From: Chthoniobacteraceae bacterium
GTDB taxonomy: Bacteria > Verrucomicrobiota > Verrucomicrobiia > Chthoniobacterales > Chthoniobacteraceae
Assembly: GCA_947449735.1 (NCBI GenBank)
Contig: CANFTB010000013.1
Location: forward strand, 30,355-94,354
Length of the DNA: 64,000 bases
Direction of reading: 5' to 3'
Part shown: positions 37,837 to 49,100 of the stretch, one piece after another
Layout of the letters: each line of letters begins with the position of its first letter
How positions within the stretch are numbered: position 1 is the first letter of the stretch
Notes under the pieces: model-generated
The model's input: only the letters and a program-made list of their open reading frames with translations
What the model was told of the DNA's origin: nothing
Database searches by the model: none
Program-made: the position numbers and the translations under genes

Positions 37837-38253
37837 ATGGACGCTGCAACTGCCCTCCGCCGATTTGTGGGAGCCTCAGACGCCGTGCGCGTTCAGAGTC
37901 CCTGGACGCTCGAGGAATGGATGTGCCGACAGGACGTGGTCCAGAACGAGCACCTGCTTTTGGTGCGCGCCAATATGGAGCCCCACCGGGACCATCCGTT
38001 CCACACGCACCCGACGCGCGAGGAGATCATTTACATCATCTCGGGACAGGCAGAGCAATGGGTGGGCAGGGAAAAGCGGGTGCTGAAGGCGGGCGAGATG
38101 GCCTTCATTCCCATGGGCGAGGTGCACGGCACCTACAACCCTTTCGACGAACCTCTGGTGTTTCTGGCCATCCTGTCCCCTGCGAACGCGCCGGAGCCGG
38201 GCATTGTCGACGTGTCCCAAGAGGCGCCTTGGAACACCATCCGGCAGGGGTGA
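37837..38253 (+). CDS. cupin-domain protein
   Basis: 138 residues, one cupin_2 barrel. Metal ligands are visible in HPFHTHPTREEIIYIISG (motif 1: His-x-His, Glu) and AFIPMGEVHGTYNP (motif 2 His). It could be a metal-dependent isomerase or dioxygenase, or a sugar/ligand-binding protein. Coupled to the TIM-barrel gene (3-bp gap). Convergent with gntP across 110 bp that holds no clear terminator. Confidence 0.85.
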   Translation: MDAATALRRFVGASDAVRVQSPWTLEEWMCRQDVVQNEHLLLVRANMEPHRDHPFHTHPTREEIIYIISGQAEQWVGREKRVLKAGEMAFIPMGEVHGTYNPFDEPLVFLAILSPANAPEPGIVDVSQEAPWNTIRQG

Positions 38254-38363
38254 GCGCCCCAGAATAAGAGGGGTTCACGCGGAGGTGCGGGGGTGCGTAG
38301 GGATTTGGGAAGCAACCCTGGCAAAGGTTGTCATCTTGGCGCGCCTAAACTTCAGACGTTGGT

Positions 38364-39761
38364 TTAGTGGACCAGGCGCAGCAGGGCGTCCGTCCCGAGG
38401 GTGAGGAAGAGGCCGGCGATGCCGATCAGCGTTTCGGTGATCGTCCAGGTCTGGAGCGTTTCCTTTACCGAAAGGCCGAGGCAGTCGCGCACGATCCAGA
38501 ATCCCGCGTCGTTTAGGTGCGACAGGAAGAGGGAGCCGCATCCGATCGCGACCACCAAGAGTTCGGGCGACGTGCCCGGTGACTGTCCCATCATGGGAAC
38601 CAGGAGGTCCGCTGCCACCGTGATCGCCACTGTGGCGGACCCCGTTGCGACCCGGATGAAGGCGGAGGCCAGCCATCCGTACAGAAGCAGCGGAAGGTGC
38701 GCCTCGCCCGCGAACTCGCCCAAGATGCGGGCCATGCCGCTTTCCGTGAGAACTTTCGCGAATCCGCCGCCCGCGCCGACGGTGAGGAAGGTCATGCCGA
38801 TGGCATTGACGCTGCCTTCGGTAAATTTCAGGAGTTGCGGCGCCTTCCAGCCGCAGCGGGTGCCCAGCGACCAAAGGCAGAAAAGCACTCCAATGAGCAT
38901 CGCCACCACCGGGGATCCCATGTTGAGCAAAACCCGGCCCAGGGTGGATTCCTTCAGGCCCAGCAGCTCGGCGGCGGTTCCCAGAAGCATCAGGGCGATC
39001 GGGAGCAGGATCGAAAACAGGGTCATCCCGAACCCCGGGGCTTGAATGTGGGCGGATTGTTCCTGGGCCATCACTGGCGGGGTGGGATGGACGCGTTTCA
39101 CCGCAAATTTGGCGAAAAAGGGGCCGGCGATGGCGGCTGTCGGGATGCCGATGAGGAACCCCCACATGAGTACCTTCCCCGTGTCGGCGTGCAGGGCGTT
39201 GATCGCAATGACGGGCCCCGGATGGGGTGGCATGAGGCCGTGCATCACCGAAAGGAAGGAGAGCAGGGGAAGCGCCAGATTGAGGAAGGGGCGGCCGGTT
39301 TCCTTGGTGAGTCCCAGAAGGACGGGGAGCAGGAGGAGGAAGCCGACGGCAAACCAGCAGCTCAGGCCGACCGTGATGGCCAGTGATATGATGCACCAGC
39401 CGGCGTTCGCCTTCCCAAAAAAGTTGCTGAAACCCCGGGCCAGGACGGTGGCTCCGCCGGATTCAGCGAGCAGTTTCCCGAGAATTGCGCCTAGGCAGAT
39501 CACGGAAGCCACGCCGCCGAGGGTTCTTCCCAGGCCGAGCTGGAAGGAGTCCACCACCTGAAGCATGGTCCATGGGGTCGCGTCCCCGGGCGGCCGGCTC
39601 ATGGGGGCGACGCCCAAGAGGACGGCGCCCCCGCCCAGAAGGAGGGAGGCGACGCTGAGGGCGAGAAAGGGGTTGAGTTTCCAGCGGGTGACCAGGAGCA
39701 CCAGAAGGACGATGGCGCCAAGGGTCATGGCGATGAGCGGAAGGTCGGTGGGGGAGTGCAT
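38364..39761 (-). CDS. gntP: GntP-family gluconate/hydroxyacid permease
   Basis: 465 residues with about 12-14 hydrophobic segments. GntP-family marks: LNPFLALSVASLLLG, GLSCWFAVGFLLLLPVL, VMHGLMPPHPGPVIAINAL, RVATGSATVAITVAAD and LSHLNDAGFWIVRDCLGLS. It imports gluconate or related sugar acids. No gluconate kinase gene accompanies it, so other hydroxyacids are possible. Confidence 0.92.
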   Translation of the reverse strand: MHSPTDLPLIAMTLGAIVLLVLLVTRWKLNPFLALSVASLLLGGGAVLLGVAPMSRPPGDATPWTMLQVVDSFQLGLGRTLGGVASVICLGAILGKLLAESGGATVLARGFSNFFGKANAGWCIISLAITVGLSCWFAVGFLLLLPVLLGLTKETGRPFLNLALPLLSFLSVMHGLMPPHPGPVIAINALHADTGKVLMWGFLIGIPTAAIAGPFFAKFAVKRVHPTPPVMAQEQSAHIQAPGFGMTLFSILLPIALMLLGTAAELLGLKESTLGRVLLNMGSPVVAMLIGVLFCLWSLGTRCGWKAPQLLKFTEGSVNAIGMTFLTVGAGGGFAKVLTESGMARILGEFAGEAHLPLLLYGWLASAFIRVATGSATVAITVAADLLVPMMGQSPGTSPELLVVAIGCGSLFLSHLNDAGFWIVRDCLGLSVKETLQTWTITETLIGIAGLFLTLGTDALLRLVH

Positions 39762-40113
39762 GGGGCGTAGCTCGGGAGGTGCCTGCGGCGTTGCGGCGGG
39801 ACGGGCGCAGGCGTTATGAAGGAAATGCTGGGTGGAAAGAAGCCGTAAAAGCGGAGCCGCGCGTGAAATCGGGGTGGTTTCTTTTATTGGGTCCGGTCAT
39901 TGCAGGGTGGGCCAATTGTGCATGCAGTGCTTTTTTGGCGCGGATTCTGCTTTAGCTGGAAGCGCTCGGGTGTGCCCCAGACGCCTGAAATTACAACGCA
40001 TGATATCAACCAGGTCCTCCAAGAATGCTGCAAAGCGCTCTTGGAAATCGTTTTGCGCGAGAGCCAGCTCACTGTTTCCGATCAGAGGAAACGGAGCGCT
40101 CCTCCGTGCCCGC
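39762..40113. promoter_or_regulatory. divergent intergenic region between gntP and the giant gene
   Basis: 352 bp with no supported gene. It must hold the promoters of both neighbours. Visible elements: an inverted repeat GCCTGCG (39782-39788) / CGCAGGC (39807-39813), the palindrome TGCATGCA (39919-39926), and a T6 run just after it. An in-frame ATG at 40000 could extend the giant protein by 38 residues rich in Arg, Lys and Ser. I could not pick -35/-10 boxes with confidence. Confidence 0.5.
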
Positions 40114-43100
40114 ATGGTTTCTCATGCCGCCCTCTCGGCGCTTTTGACGGTTCTTCTCTTCCTCTCGCCGGCGGCAAGCTTTGCCGCGACCGTGACTTTC
40201 AAGACTCCCGTGACGATCAGCGGGGATTCGGACGTGCTGAATATCGGGTCCACCGTGTTCGCCTACAACTTCTACTCCAGCGGCGGCTCGGTCAACGGCG
40301 TCTCCTTCACCAGTTCCACCAGCACGACCGGAGCGGGGAATCTGGGGCTTGCCCTGACCAGCGGCGCCTACTCTGCGAACCTTTCCGGGAGCGGAACGAA
40401 TTTCAACGCCCTTTCCTCGACCTACAAGCTTCTGCTGAGCGGCGCCGTATATGGCGACGCCATACCCGCCTCCTCTGGGTTGACTGCCAATTATTATGGC
40501 GCCATGAACAACGGGGTTGCCCAGGGGGGGAACTTCGGGACACCGATCCTGACCACCACCACCCCCCAGATCGCCTTTGACTGGGGTTTGGGAGGGGTGG
40601 GCGGGACGTCGTACGCTGACGGCGCAAGCGCCCGTTTTACCGGCAAATTCACGCCCAACTACACGGAAACCTACACCTTCTACACCCAGTCCGACGACGG
40701 GATGCGCGTGGCGGTTAACGGGGTTAACGTTGTTAGTAGCGGATGGATAGATCAGGGAGGGAGTACTTACTACTCTGGAACTGTGAACCTTACGGCGGGG
40801 GTCCCCTGCGATATTTCCGTGGAATACTACGAGAACAGCGGGGGAGCGGTCTGCAAGCTCTACTGGTCGAGTCCTTCGCAGACGGGCAACGTCATGACTC
40901 TCATGCCATCATCGGCCTTCGTGACTGCGGTTTATCCCAAGCCGATGACCCTGACTCTCAACGGTCTCACGGTGAACAAGGCATACGCAGTCCAGCTCTG
41001 GTCGAATGACAGCACCGGATCCTACAACGCCCGCAGCAATCAAATCTCGGGCGGCGGAACCGCGGTTTCGCTTGATGTGAACTCCCAGGACATCACCGGC
41101 GGCGTCGGGCAGTTCACTATCGGGTCGTTTGTCGCCAACGCGACCTCACAGACGATTTCCGTGGTGGGCGCCGCTTCCTCAGGGGGCATCAGCACGCAGA
41201 TCAATGCGGTTCAGCTCCGTGACATCACCGGCATATGGAGCGGGGCCATCAGCAATGTCTGGGACTCCACCACCACCAACTGGTCCGGTGGACAGGCCTT
41301 CAACACCTTTGCCGCTGGAACGCCACTCACCTTCGCCGACGTAGATGGAACCGGCACGGCGGTGACCAACTCGAGTCCCGCAATACAGGCCGCCGGTATC
41401 TCCGCCTCCGGGACTGTGACTGTGACGAGCAACACGGTAAATTACACGCTAGGCACCTCCGGAGGCACGCTCGGGCTGACCGGAGCCGCCTCCCTTGCGA
41501 AGTCCGGAGCCTCCACACTGACGCTCTCAGGCACCCATTCTTTCACCGGGGGCATCAACCTGACGGCGGGTACTCTAAAGACAGCCTCGCTTGGGGCTCT
41601 GCCCAATGGTCCAGTGACTGTGGGTTCGGGCGCCAGGCTGGACCTGAATGGCTTCAACCAGACGATCGGTCTCCTCACCGACAACGGTTCCGTGGTGAAC
41701 ACCGGCGCCGAGGCGACGCTGACCCTGACGAACAACATCGGCGGCGCCGCCACGCCTGCCTTCTCGGGGACGTTAAATCTGGCTTTCTCTAACAGGTCAT
41801 CCGCCTCCCAGTACGTTGCCTCGAATTTAAATACGCTCGGCACCCTCGCCAACACTGGAACAGGGACGGGAGCCGTGGCAAACTTTTCCACAACAGGGAT
41901 TGCAGGGGCCACCGCCGGCGTGGTCGTCCTGAATGGTTCTCTCGGAACATCCGTCACCAAGCTCGTCCAGGACAGCCCGACATCACCCTTGGTGGTTAAC
42001 GCCTCCAACTCGGCTTTTACTGCTCCCATCGAAGTCCGGCAGGGGGCTCTCGTAATTGGCAACAAGAACAACTCCCTCTCGAACGTCCTCGGCAGCGGGA
42101 CCCTGACCATCGGAACCGGGACCTCCAATGCCGCCCTCGTTTTCGCCGCCCGCTACGGCATGGCGTCCACGACCGGAAGCGACGGGGGTAATTACACCCT
42201 CGTCAATCCCATCGCCACCGGCGGCTCGGGAACGAACATCATCGACGTCACGGATTACGGTCTCACCCTGAGCGGTACGATTACGCTTGGAAGCGGTCTG
42301 ACCATCGCCACAGGCAACGGCCTCGGGTCTACAGTGAACGTCTCAGGCGGGGTGGGCGGAGCTGGAAACATCACCGTCTCCAACTCCAGCGGATCCGGCG
42401 CCGGTTCCAATGGGAGCGTGGTGACATTCGACACCAAGCCGATCAACCATATCGGCACCGTCACTTTCAACAACGCGGCCGTCCTCGGCGGTGTCGCTGG
42501 TACCGGCACCGGCACCAACTCCATCACGGGCGGCATCGGCTCGAATGTGCAGGCCATCATCCAGTCCAGCGCGACCAATCCGCTCACTATCAGCGGGACG
42601 ATAGACGTGAACCCGGCGGGCCTTGCGATCACGTCGAACAGCGCAAAGTTGATCACGGTTTCCAGCCCTACAACCGGCACCGGAGCGGTGACGCTCAATT
42701 TAAACAGCACCGGAGACATCACCCTGTCGAGCGCCGTGCTGAGCCATGCCGGGGGGATCATCGTAAACGTGAACGGTTCGGGCACGCCCACTGTGACGAA
42801 TCTCGGAAGCTATCCCGGACCCATTCTTTTCGGGGGGACGTCCACGACAGCGCTGACGATTGCCTCTGATATGAGTGCGAGTTTCCCAGGTGTTACCCAG
42901 AACAGAACAGGATCCGCGCTTTCCCTCAGTGGAGCGATTACGCTGAATTCTTCCGGTAAAACTTTTGTAAGCAACGGCTCCCAAGCGCTCAATTTAACGG
43001 GTGCCATTTCGGGCGCCGGCGACCTGACCATCAAGGCGAACTCCACGGGACTGCTCTTCGTGGATGGCGCTCTGAACTTCACCGGTAATGTGATAAACAG

Positions 43101-46100
43101 CGGCTCGGGGGTCACGGGTTCTCTGGCGCCAATCACCGGACCTGCCACCCAGGGAACGGCCCTCCTCACTGGCCCAATCGGTAGCGGGGTCGCTAAAGTG
43201 ATTCAGGACAGCGCGACTTCCGCCTTGGTGTTTTATGCCGCCAACACGAGTTGGACCGGTGGAATTGAAATCCGGCAGGGCGCGGTTGTGCTCTCCGACT
43301 ACGAAACGCTCGGAGTCACGTCGACGGCAAATCCTTCCGGACAGGGGCTTGTCACAGTGGGAACTGGCACTGCTGATGCTGCCTTCCTTTTCGGATCACG
43401 CTTTGCACCCAAACCTCCGACCGGTTTAGCTGCCAACGGCGGAAATCTTGTCATCCGTAATACGTTCGCAGTGCGCGGTACGGGCACCAACATTATCGGG
43501 AACTCCGACTACTCGATGAGTCTGCCGGGTGCCGTCACGCTGTATGGCGGAAGCGTGACCTTCATGAATGCCAATCCAAACGGGATCCTCGGAATTTATG
43601 AAACCCTGACCGTGTCGGGCGGAATCACCGGCACGGGCGATGTATTTGTGACCAACGCCAGCGGTACCGGCGCCACCAAGGTGGTGTTTGACACGAACCC
43701 AATCAATAACAGCGGTCGCGTCACCTTCAACAGCGCCTCTCTTCTGGGGGCGCCTGCGGGAACAGATACAACCGCAGTCAATTCAATTACCGGCGGAATC
43801 GGTTCGAACGTGGTGGAAATCGTACAGGCAAGCCCCAACAACGCGCTGAGCATTTCATCGGGGTCCGTGAATGTCGCAGCTTCCGGATTGGCCCTCACCT
43901 CGAGTGGCACCGCGAACATGACCGTCTCTGCCCCCACGACCGGCTCCGGCGCCCTGACGTTGAACATCAGTGGCGCGGGCGGGATTACGCTCTCCGGTGC
44001 TCTTGGCCATACCGGCGGAATTATTGTGAACCGCAATGGCACCGGCTCGCCTTCGATCGGGGCCTTTAGTGGAAACCTCACAATCAATGGCACTGGGAAC
44101 AGCGCATTCACAATCGCCGGAGCTTTGAACGGTTCCCAAATGACGTCGACCAGCAGCGCCCCCGCCACCTTGAGCGGCAACTGGACCCTCCCCGGCGGCG
44201 GTGCGCAGATTTCCTCCTCTTCCGGAACGCTCACTTATTCCGGGGTGATCTCCGGCACCGGCGCGCTCTCGATCAGCGGCGGCGTTTCGCTCTCGGGAAG
44301 CAACACGTTTACCGGAGGCGTAACGCTTACTCAGGGAACACTGACGTTGGGCGGCGCCTCGGGGAACGAACTCGGGCCCGTTGCCACCGCGGGAACGCTG
44401 ACTCTGAACGGCGGAAGCGTGCGCTTCGGAACTTACACCGCCTACGCGTTGTCTGCCCTGACGGGAACGGCCGACCTGACACTGACAAATAATTCAGGCG
44501 CGGCGGTGACCCTCACGGTGGGGAACGCCAGGAATCTTTCCTCGACGTATTCCGGCGCCTTTAAGGGGCTCGGCTCACTCACGAAGTCGGGAACAGGCAC
44601 TTTCACCCTCCAGGGGGCAAACAACATCGCTGGCAGCGTCTTGGTTACCGCAGGCACCCTTGCGATCGTGGACGGCGGTTCGCTTTCGGGCGTAAGCACT
44701 CTGGCGGGAAAAACCGGGGGCACTCTGTATATTGCGAACGCGTCGGTTTCGATGGGGGTTGCCGGCAATTTTGGCGTGAGTTACGGAGCGACTGGAACCG
44801 CATACACTACGATTGCGAGCGGGGGCGTGTTGAACCTTGGCAACGGTAGCGGCAGAGTCTTCATCGGTGGCGGAGACAGCGGGGGGCCTTTCGGGACAGG
44901 GATTCTGTCCGTCAAAGATGGGGCATTGGTCAATGTCGTCTCTCCCGGCGCAGGCAGTCCCACGGATGCCGTTTACCTGGCCGGATATGGAGGGGATGGC
45001 ACCATCAACCTGGACGGCGGGACATTCACCAGCGCGCGTAATTTCACCAATGGACTGGGTACAGGAACGTTCAATTTCAACGGCGGTATCCTGAAAGCCG
45101 GCACCAGTTCCACGACCTTCATCCAGAACATCACAAGCTCGTACGTAAAGGCCGGGGGTGCCGTGATCGACACCAACGGCTACGACATCACGATTCCTCA
45201 AACGTTTCTGAACTCCACCACTTCGCCGGGGGGTGGCCTCACGAAGCAGGGGATGGGCAGCCTCACGCTGCCGGTGGCAAACACCTACACGGGTGGAACG
45301 ACGATCGCCGGGGGCACGCTAAAGGTGAATGTCGCCACCGCGCTCGGCACCGGTTCGCTGACTTTCGTAAACGGCGTCCTCGAGGACGCCACCGGCACGG
45401 GCAGTCCCCTGCCATCGGGCGCGGCCCAGGTGTGGGCGGGATCTGCTGGCTTCGCCGGGACCGTTGCGATGAACACGGGAACGGGCGGCGTCACCATCGC
45501 CTCGGACACCACGGTCGATGTCCGCATTTCGGCGCTCACAGTGGCCGGCAACATTTCGGGCGCGGGCGGGCTCACCAAAATTGGCTCGGGATCGCTCACG
45601 TTGAGCGGCGTGAATACCTATTCGGGGGCGACAGTCGTGAACGTGGGAACGCTGGTCATCAACGGCGCGAGCGCGCTTCCTGCCGGCTCGGCGTTGACCA
45701 TCGCTGCGGGAGCCACGGTCATCCTCCAGAATGGGGCCGATGTCAGCAGTTTCGCAGGGGCAGGAAGTTTGATCTACGGCGTCGGAACCCAGATTACCGT
45801 GGGCGCAGGCGATACCACCGGGACCTGGGGTACCGTCGTTTCGGGTGTTCCAAGCTTTAACAAGGTGGGCTCCGGTATTATCACCGTGACTTCCGCCAGT
45901 GCATTTACGGGCAAGACTTCCATTTATTCGGGAGGCCTTAATGTGAGCAGTTTGAACTCCCTCTCGGGAAGCTCGTTTAACTGGAGTGTCTTTGCGGGCT
46001 CGCAAGCCGTGAATGGCACCTCGGACGGAGTCGGCTCTGCTGCCAGCTTTAAGAACCCTTGGGGGATGTGTGCCGATGCCTCGGGTAACCTGTACGTGGT

Positions 46101-49100
46101 GGATAATGCGGCAAACATGGTCCGCAAAATCACGAGTTCCGGTTCCGTTTCGACTCTGGCAGGAACGGGCGTCGCCGGTTATCTGGACGGACCCGCGGGT
46201 ACGGCAAAATTTTCCGCTCCGACAGCGATCGCGATCGATCCGTCTGGAAACGTCTTTGTGGGTGACAACGGCAACAGATTGGTCCGGAAGATTTCGGTTT
46301 CCACAGGATCGGTCACCACCTTCGCCGGAACCTATGCAAGTCTTCCGTTCAACAGCATCCGAGGGATGTCGGCAGACGCTTCGGGCAACGTTTACGTGGG
46401 CGACGCTGGGCTGGCGAAAGTGTTTAAAATCTCCCCAACCGACTCTTTAAGTGCTTCAGGGACGTTGACCAGCTTTGCGGACAATGTCTCCGCATCCTTG
46501 GCATTCGTCGAACCCATGGGGTCTGTCTGGAATTCCAGTGGGACAACGATGTATCTGGCCGAGCATACGACTCCCGGTCGCATCCGCCGCATCACCACCA
46601 GCGGTACCTTGGTTTCTGGAACCACGTATCTCTCCGGCCTCTATTACCCCGAATTCCTCGCGATCAACGATGCCGGATATGTCTACTACGAGGATTCAGA
46701 CAACGCGCAGTCCGTGCGACGAATCGCTCCTGACGGCACCATTCTGACGATTGGAGGCAACGCCTCGGCGTACAATACGGCAAGTACGGCGGGATATGCC
46801 AACGGCTTGGGCAGCAGCGCGCTCTTTAACGTTCCCCGTGGCATCGTTCTGGACCCCGTCTCAGGGTCGTTGTTCGTTGCCGAGTATAACAACAGGGTGA
46901 TTCGAAAGGGGACTCCGGTGAGTTTCTCGGGCAGTGCACTGGCGAGTAGTTCCTTGGGGGCGCCGGTTGATGCGACGAGCGCTACGATTGACATCGGTTC
47001 ACTCACCTCGACAGGCAGTCTGATTGTCTCGGGCTCTTCTCAGGGAACCCAGCGTATCATCAACCTTGCCGGGACGACCGGGGGCGCAGTGCTGGACCAG
47101 TCTGGCACTGGAGTCCTGCTTTTTGCGGGGTCCGTGACTGCCACGGGCGCCGGGTCGAAGACTCTCTGGTTGCAGGGGTCGACTGCAGGCAGGGCGGAAA
47201 TTTCCGGCGTCATCTCCAACAACAGCGCCACAAACAAGACGGCTCTCCTCAAGCAGGGGACAGGGGCTTGGACACTCTCCGGGGCGAACACTTACTCTGG
47301 TGGAACAACGCTTGCCCAAGGAACGCTCGTCCTGGGTGGAACGAGTGCATTGGGGACGGGAAGCCTCTCCATCAGCGCCGGAACCACCTTGGATGCTGCC
47401 AGTGCGCTGATCATGCCAGCTTTGGGCCAGGTCTGGAACGGTAGCTTTACATTCCTCGGCACAAACTCCCTCGACCTGAGCGCGGGTTCGGTATCGCTGA
47501 CGGCGAACTCCACGGTTACGGTCAACGCTGGGTCGCTCACCGCCGCCAACATCTCCGGAAGCTACGCACTGAGCAAAGCCGGCGCTGGGACACTTTTATT
47601 GGCTGGCACCAACACTTTCAGTGGCACACTTAACCTGACGGCGGGGACGCTGGTGATTAACGGGGCGAATGCGATGCCTTCGACTGTGACTCTCAATGCA
47701 GCAGCCGGCACAACGGTGGTTCTTCAAAATAGCGCACCTGTTCCAGCGATGACTGGCTCGGGAACCGTGACCTATCCGGCCGGTTCAAATGCCGTCCTCG
47801 GGTTTGCGGATGCTTCCGGAGACTCGACGATGGTTCTCTCAGGCTCCTCAAGCCTGACCAAGACTGGCACCGGTACGGTGTCACTCACTTCGAACTCCTC
47901 GTTCACGGGCAAGACCTCCATTAATTCAGGCGCTCTGAGCGTTTCTACGCTCAACAAGGTCACCGGAGGCACGGCGTCCAGTTCGCTCGGTGCGCCGACC
48001 TCCGCTGCAAACGGAACCATCGACCTCGGCAGCCTGACAGCCTCGGGAACGCTGATAGTCACCGGCTCGGCCCAGACCACAGACCGCGTCGTCAACCTCG
48101 CCGGCGGTTTGCCGATGGTCACCTATATTTCCACCGACTTTACGGCTGCGCCCTCCGGCGCCACCCTCTCTTCGAGCGCCGTTGTTTCCGGTGGCGAGTG
48201 TATTTTGACGCCGGCGGTCAGCGGCACTTACGGCTATCTCCTCTTCAATACGCTCCCGTCCAATCCGACGGCCTTCACCGCCCAGTTTGACTACCGCGTG
48301 AACGACGGCAGCGGAGCCGACGGCACGTGCTTCAACTACGGTGCGATCACCGCCGCCTCGGGGGATGAAAGTGGAATGGCCGGAGCTACGACCACGGGTC
48401 TCGTCATTACGATGATTGAGTATGGTACTCAACGAGTTGAGGCAAAACTGAACGGGACCATTTTGCAGACGGGGTACGTCACGCTGATTGGGGCCGCCTA
48501 TAAGCGGGTCGTCGTGGACATCAGTTCATCGAACCAGCTCACCGTGACCGTGGGGGGCACCAGTGTGATCAACGTGAGCCTCGGGGCAACTTACGGCAAC
48601 GCCGACAAGTCCGCCTGGAAGTTCGGCTTCGCCTCCCGAAGCGGCGGTGCAAATAACAAGCACAGCATCGACAATCTCTCAGTATTTGCTCCGGGCACGG
48701 GATGGTCCGGCGGCTTGGCCGGCGGAGGCGTGATCGACCAGTCCGGTTCGGGCGCTCTAGTCTTCTCGGGCGGCGTCACCGCGACGGCTTGGGGGGCCAA
48801 GACGCTCACCTTGCAGGGTTCTACCAGCGGCACCGGGGAAATCTCCGGAGCGATTGTGGATAGCGGTAGCGGGGCGACGGCGCTCTCTAAGACAGGGACC
48901 GGAAAGTGGACCCTTTCCGGAGCGAACACCTATTCCGGCGGCACGAGGCTCTCGCAAGGGACGCTTGTTCTTGGCAACGCCAGTGCGCTCGGCACAGGGA
49001 CCCTCACGATCAGCTCCGGCGCTACGCTGGATGTTTCCAGCACGCTCACCCTTCCTGCACTCGCCCAAATCTGGAATGGAGACTTCACCTTCCTGGGTTC

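Noticed and set aside
38254-38363. Terminator between the convergent cupin and gntP genes
   Set aside because: Only 5-6 bp weak stems (e.g. CTAAAC/GTTTAG near the gntP stop) without T-runs; not convincing.
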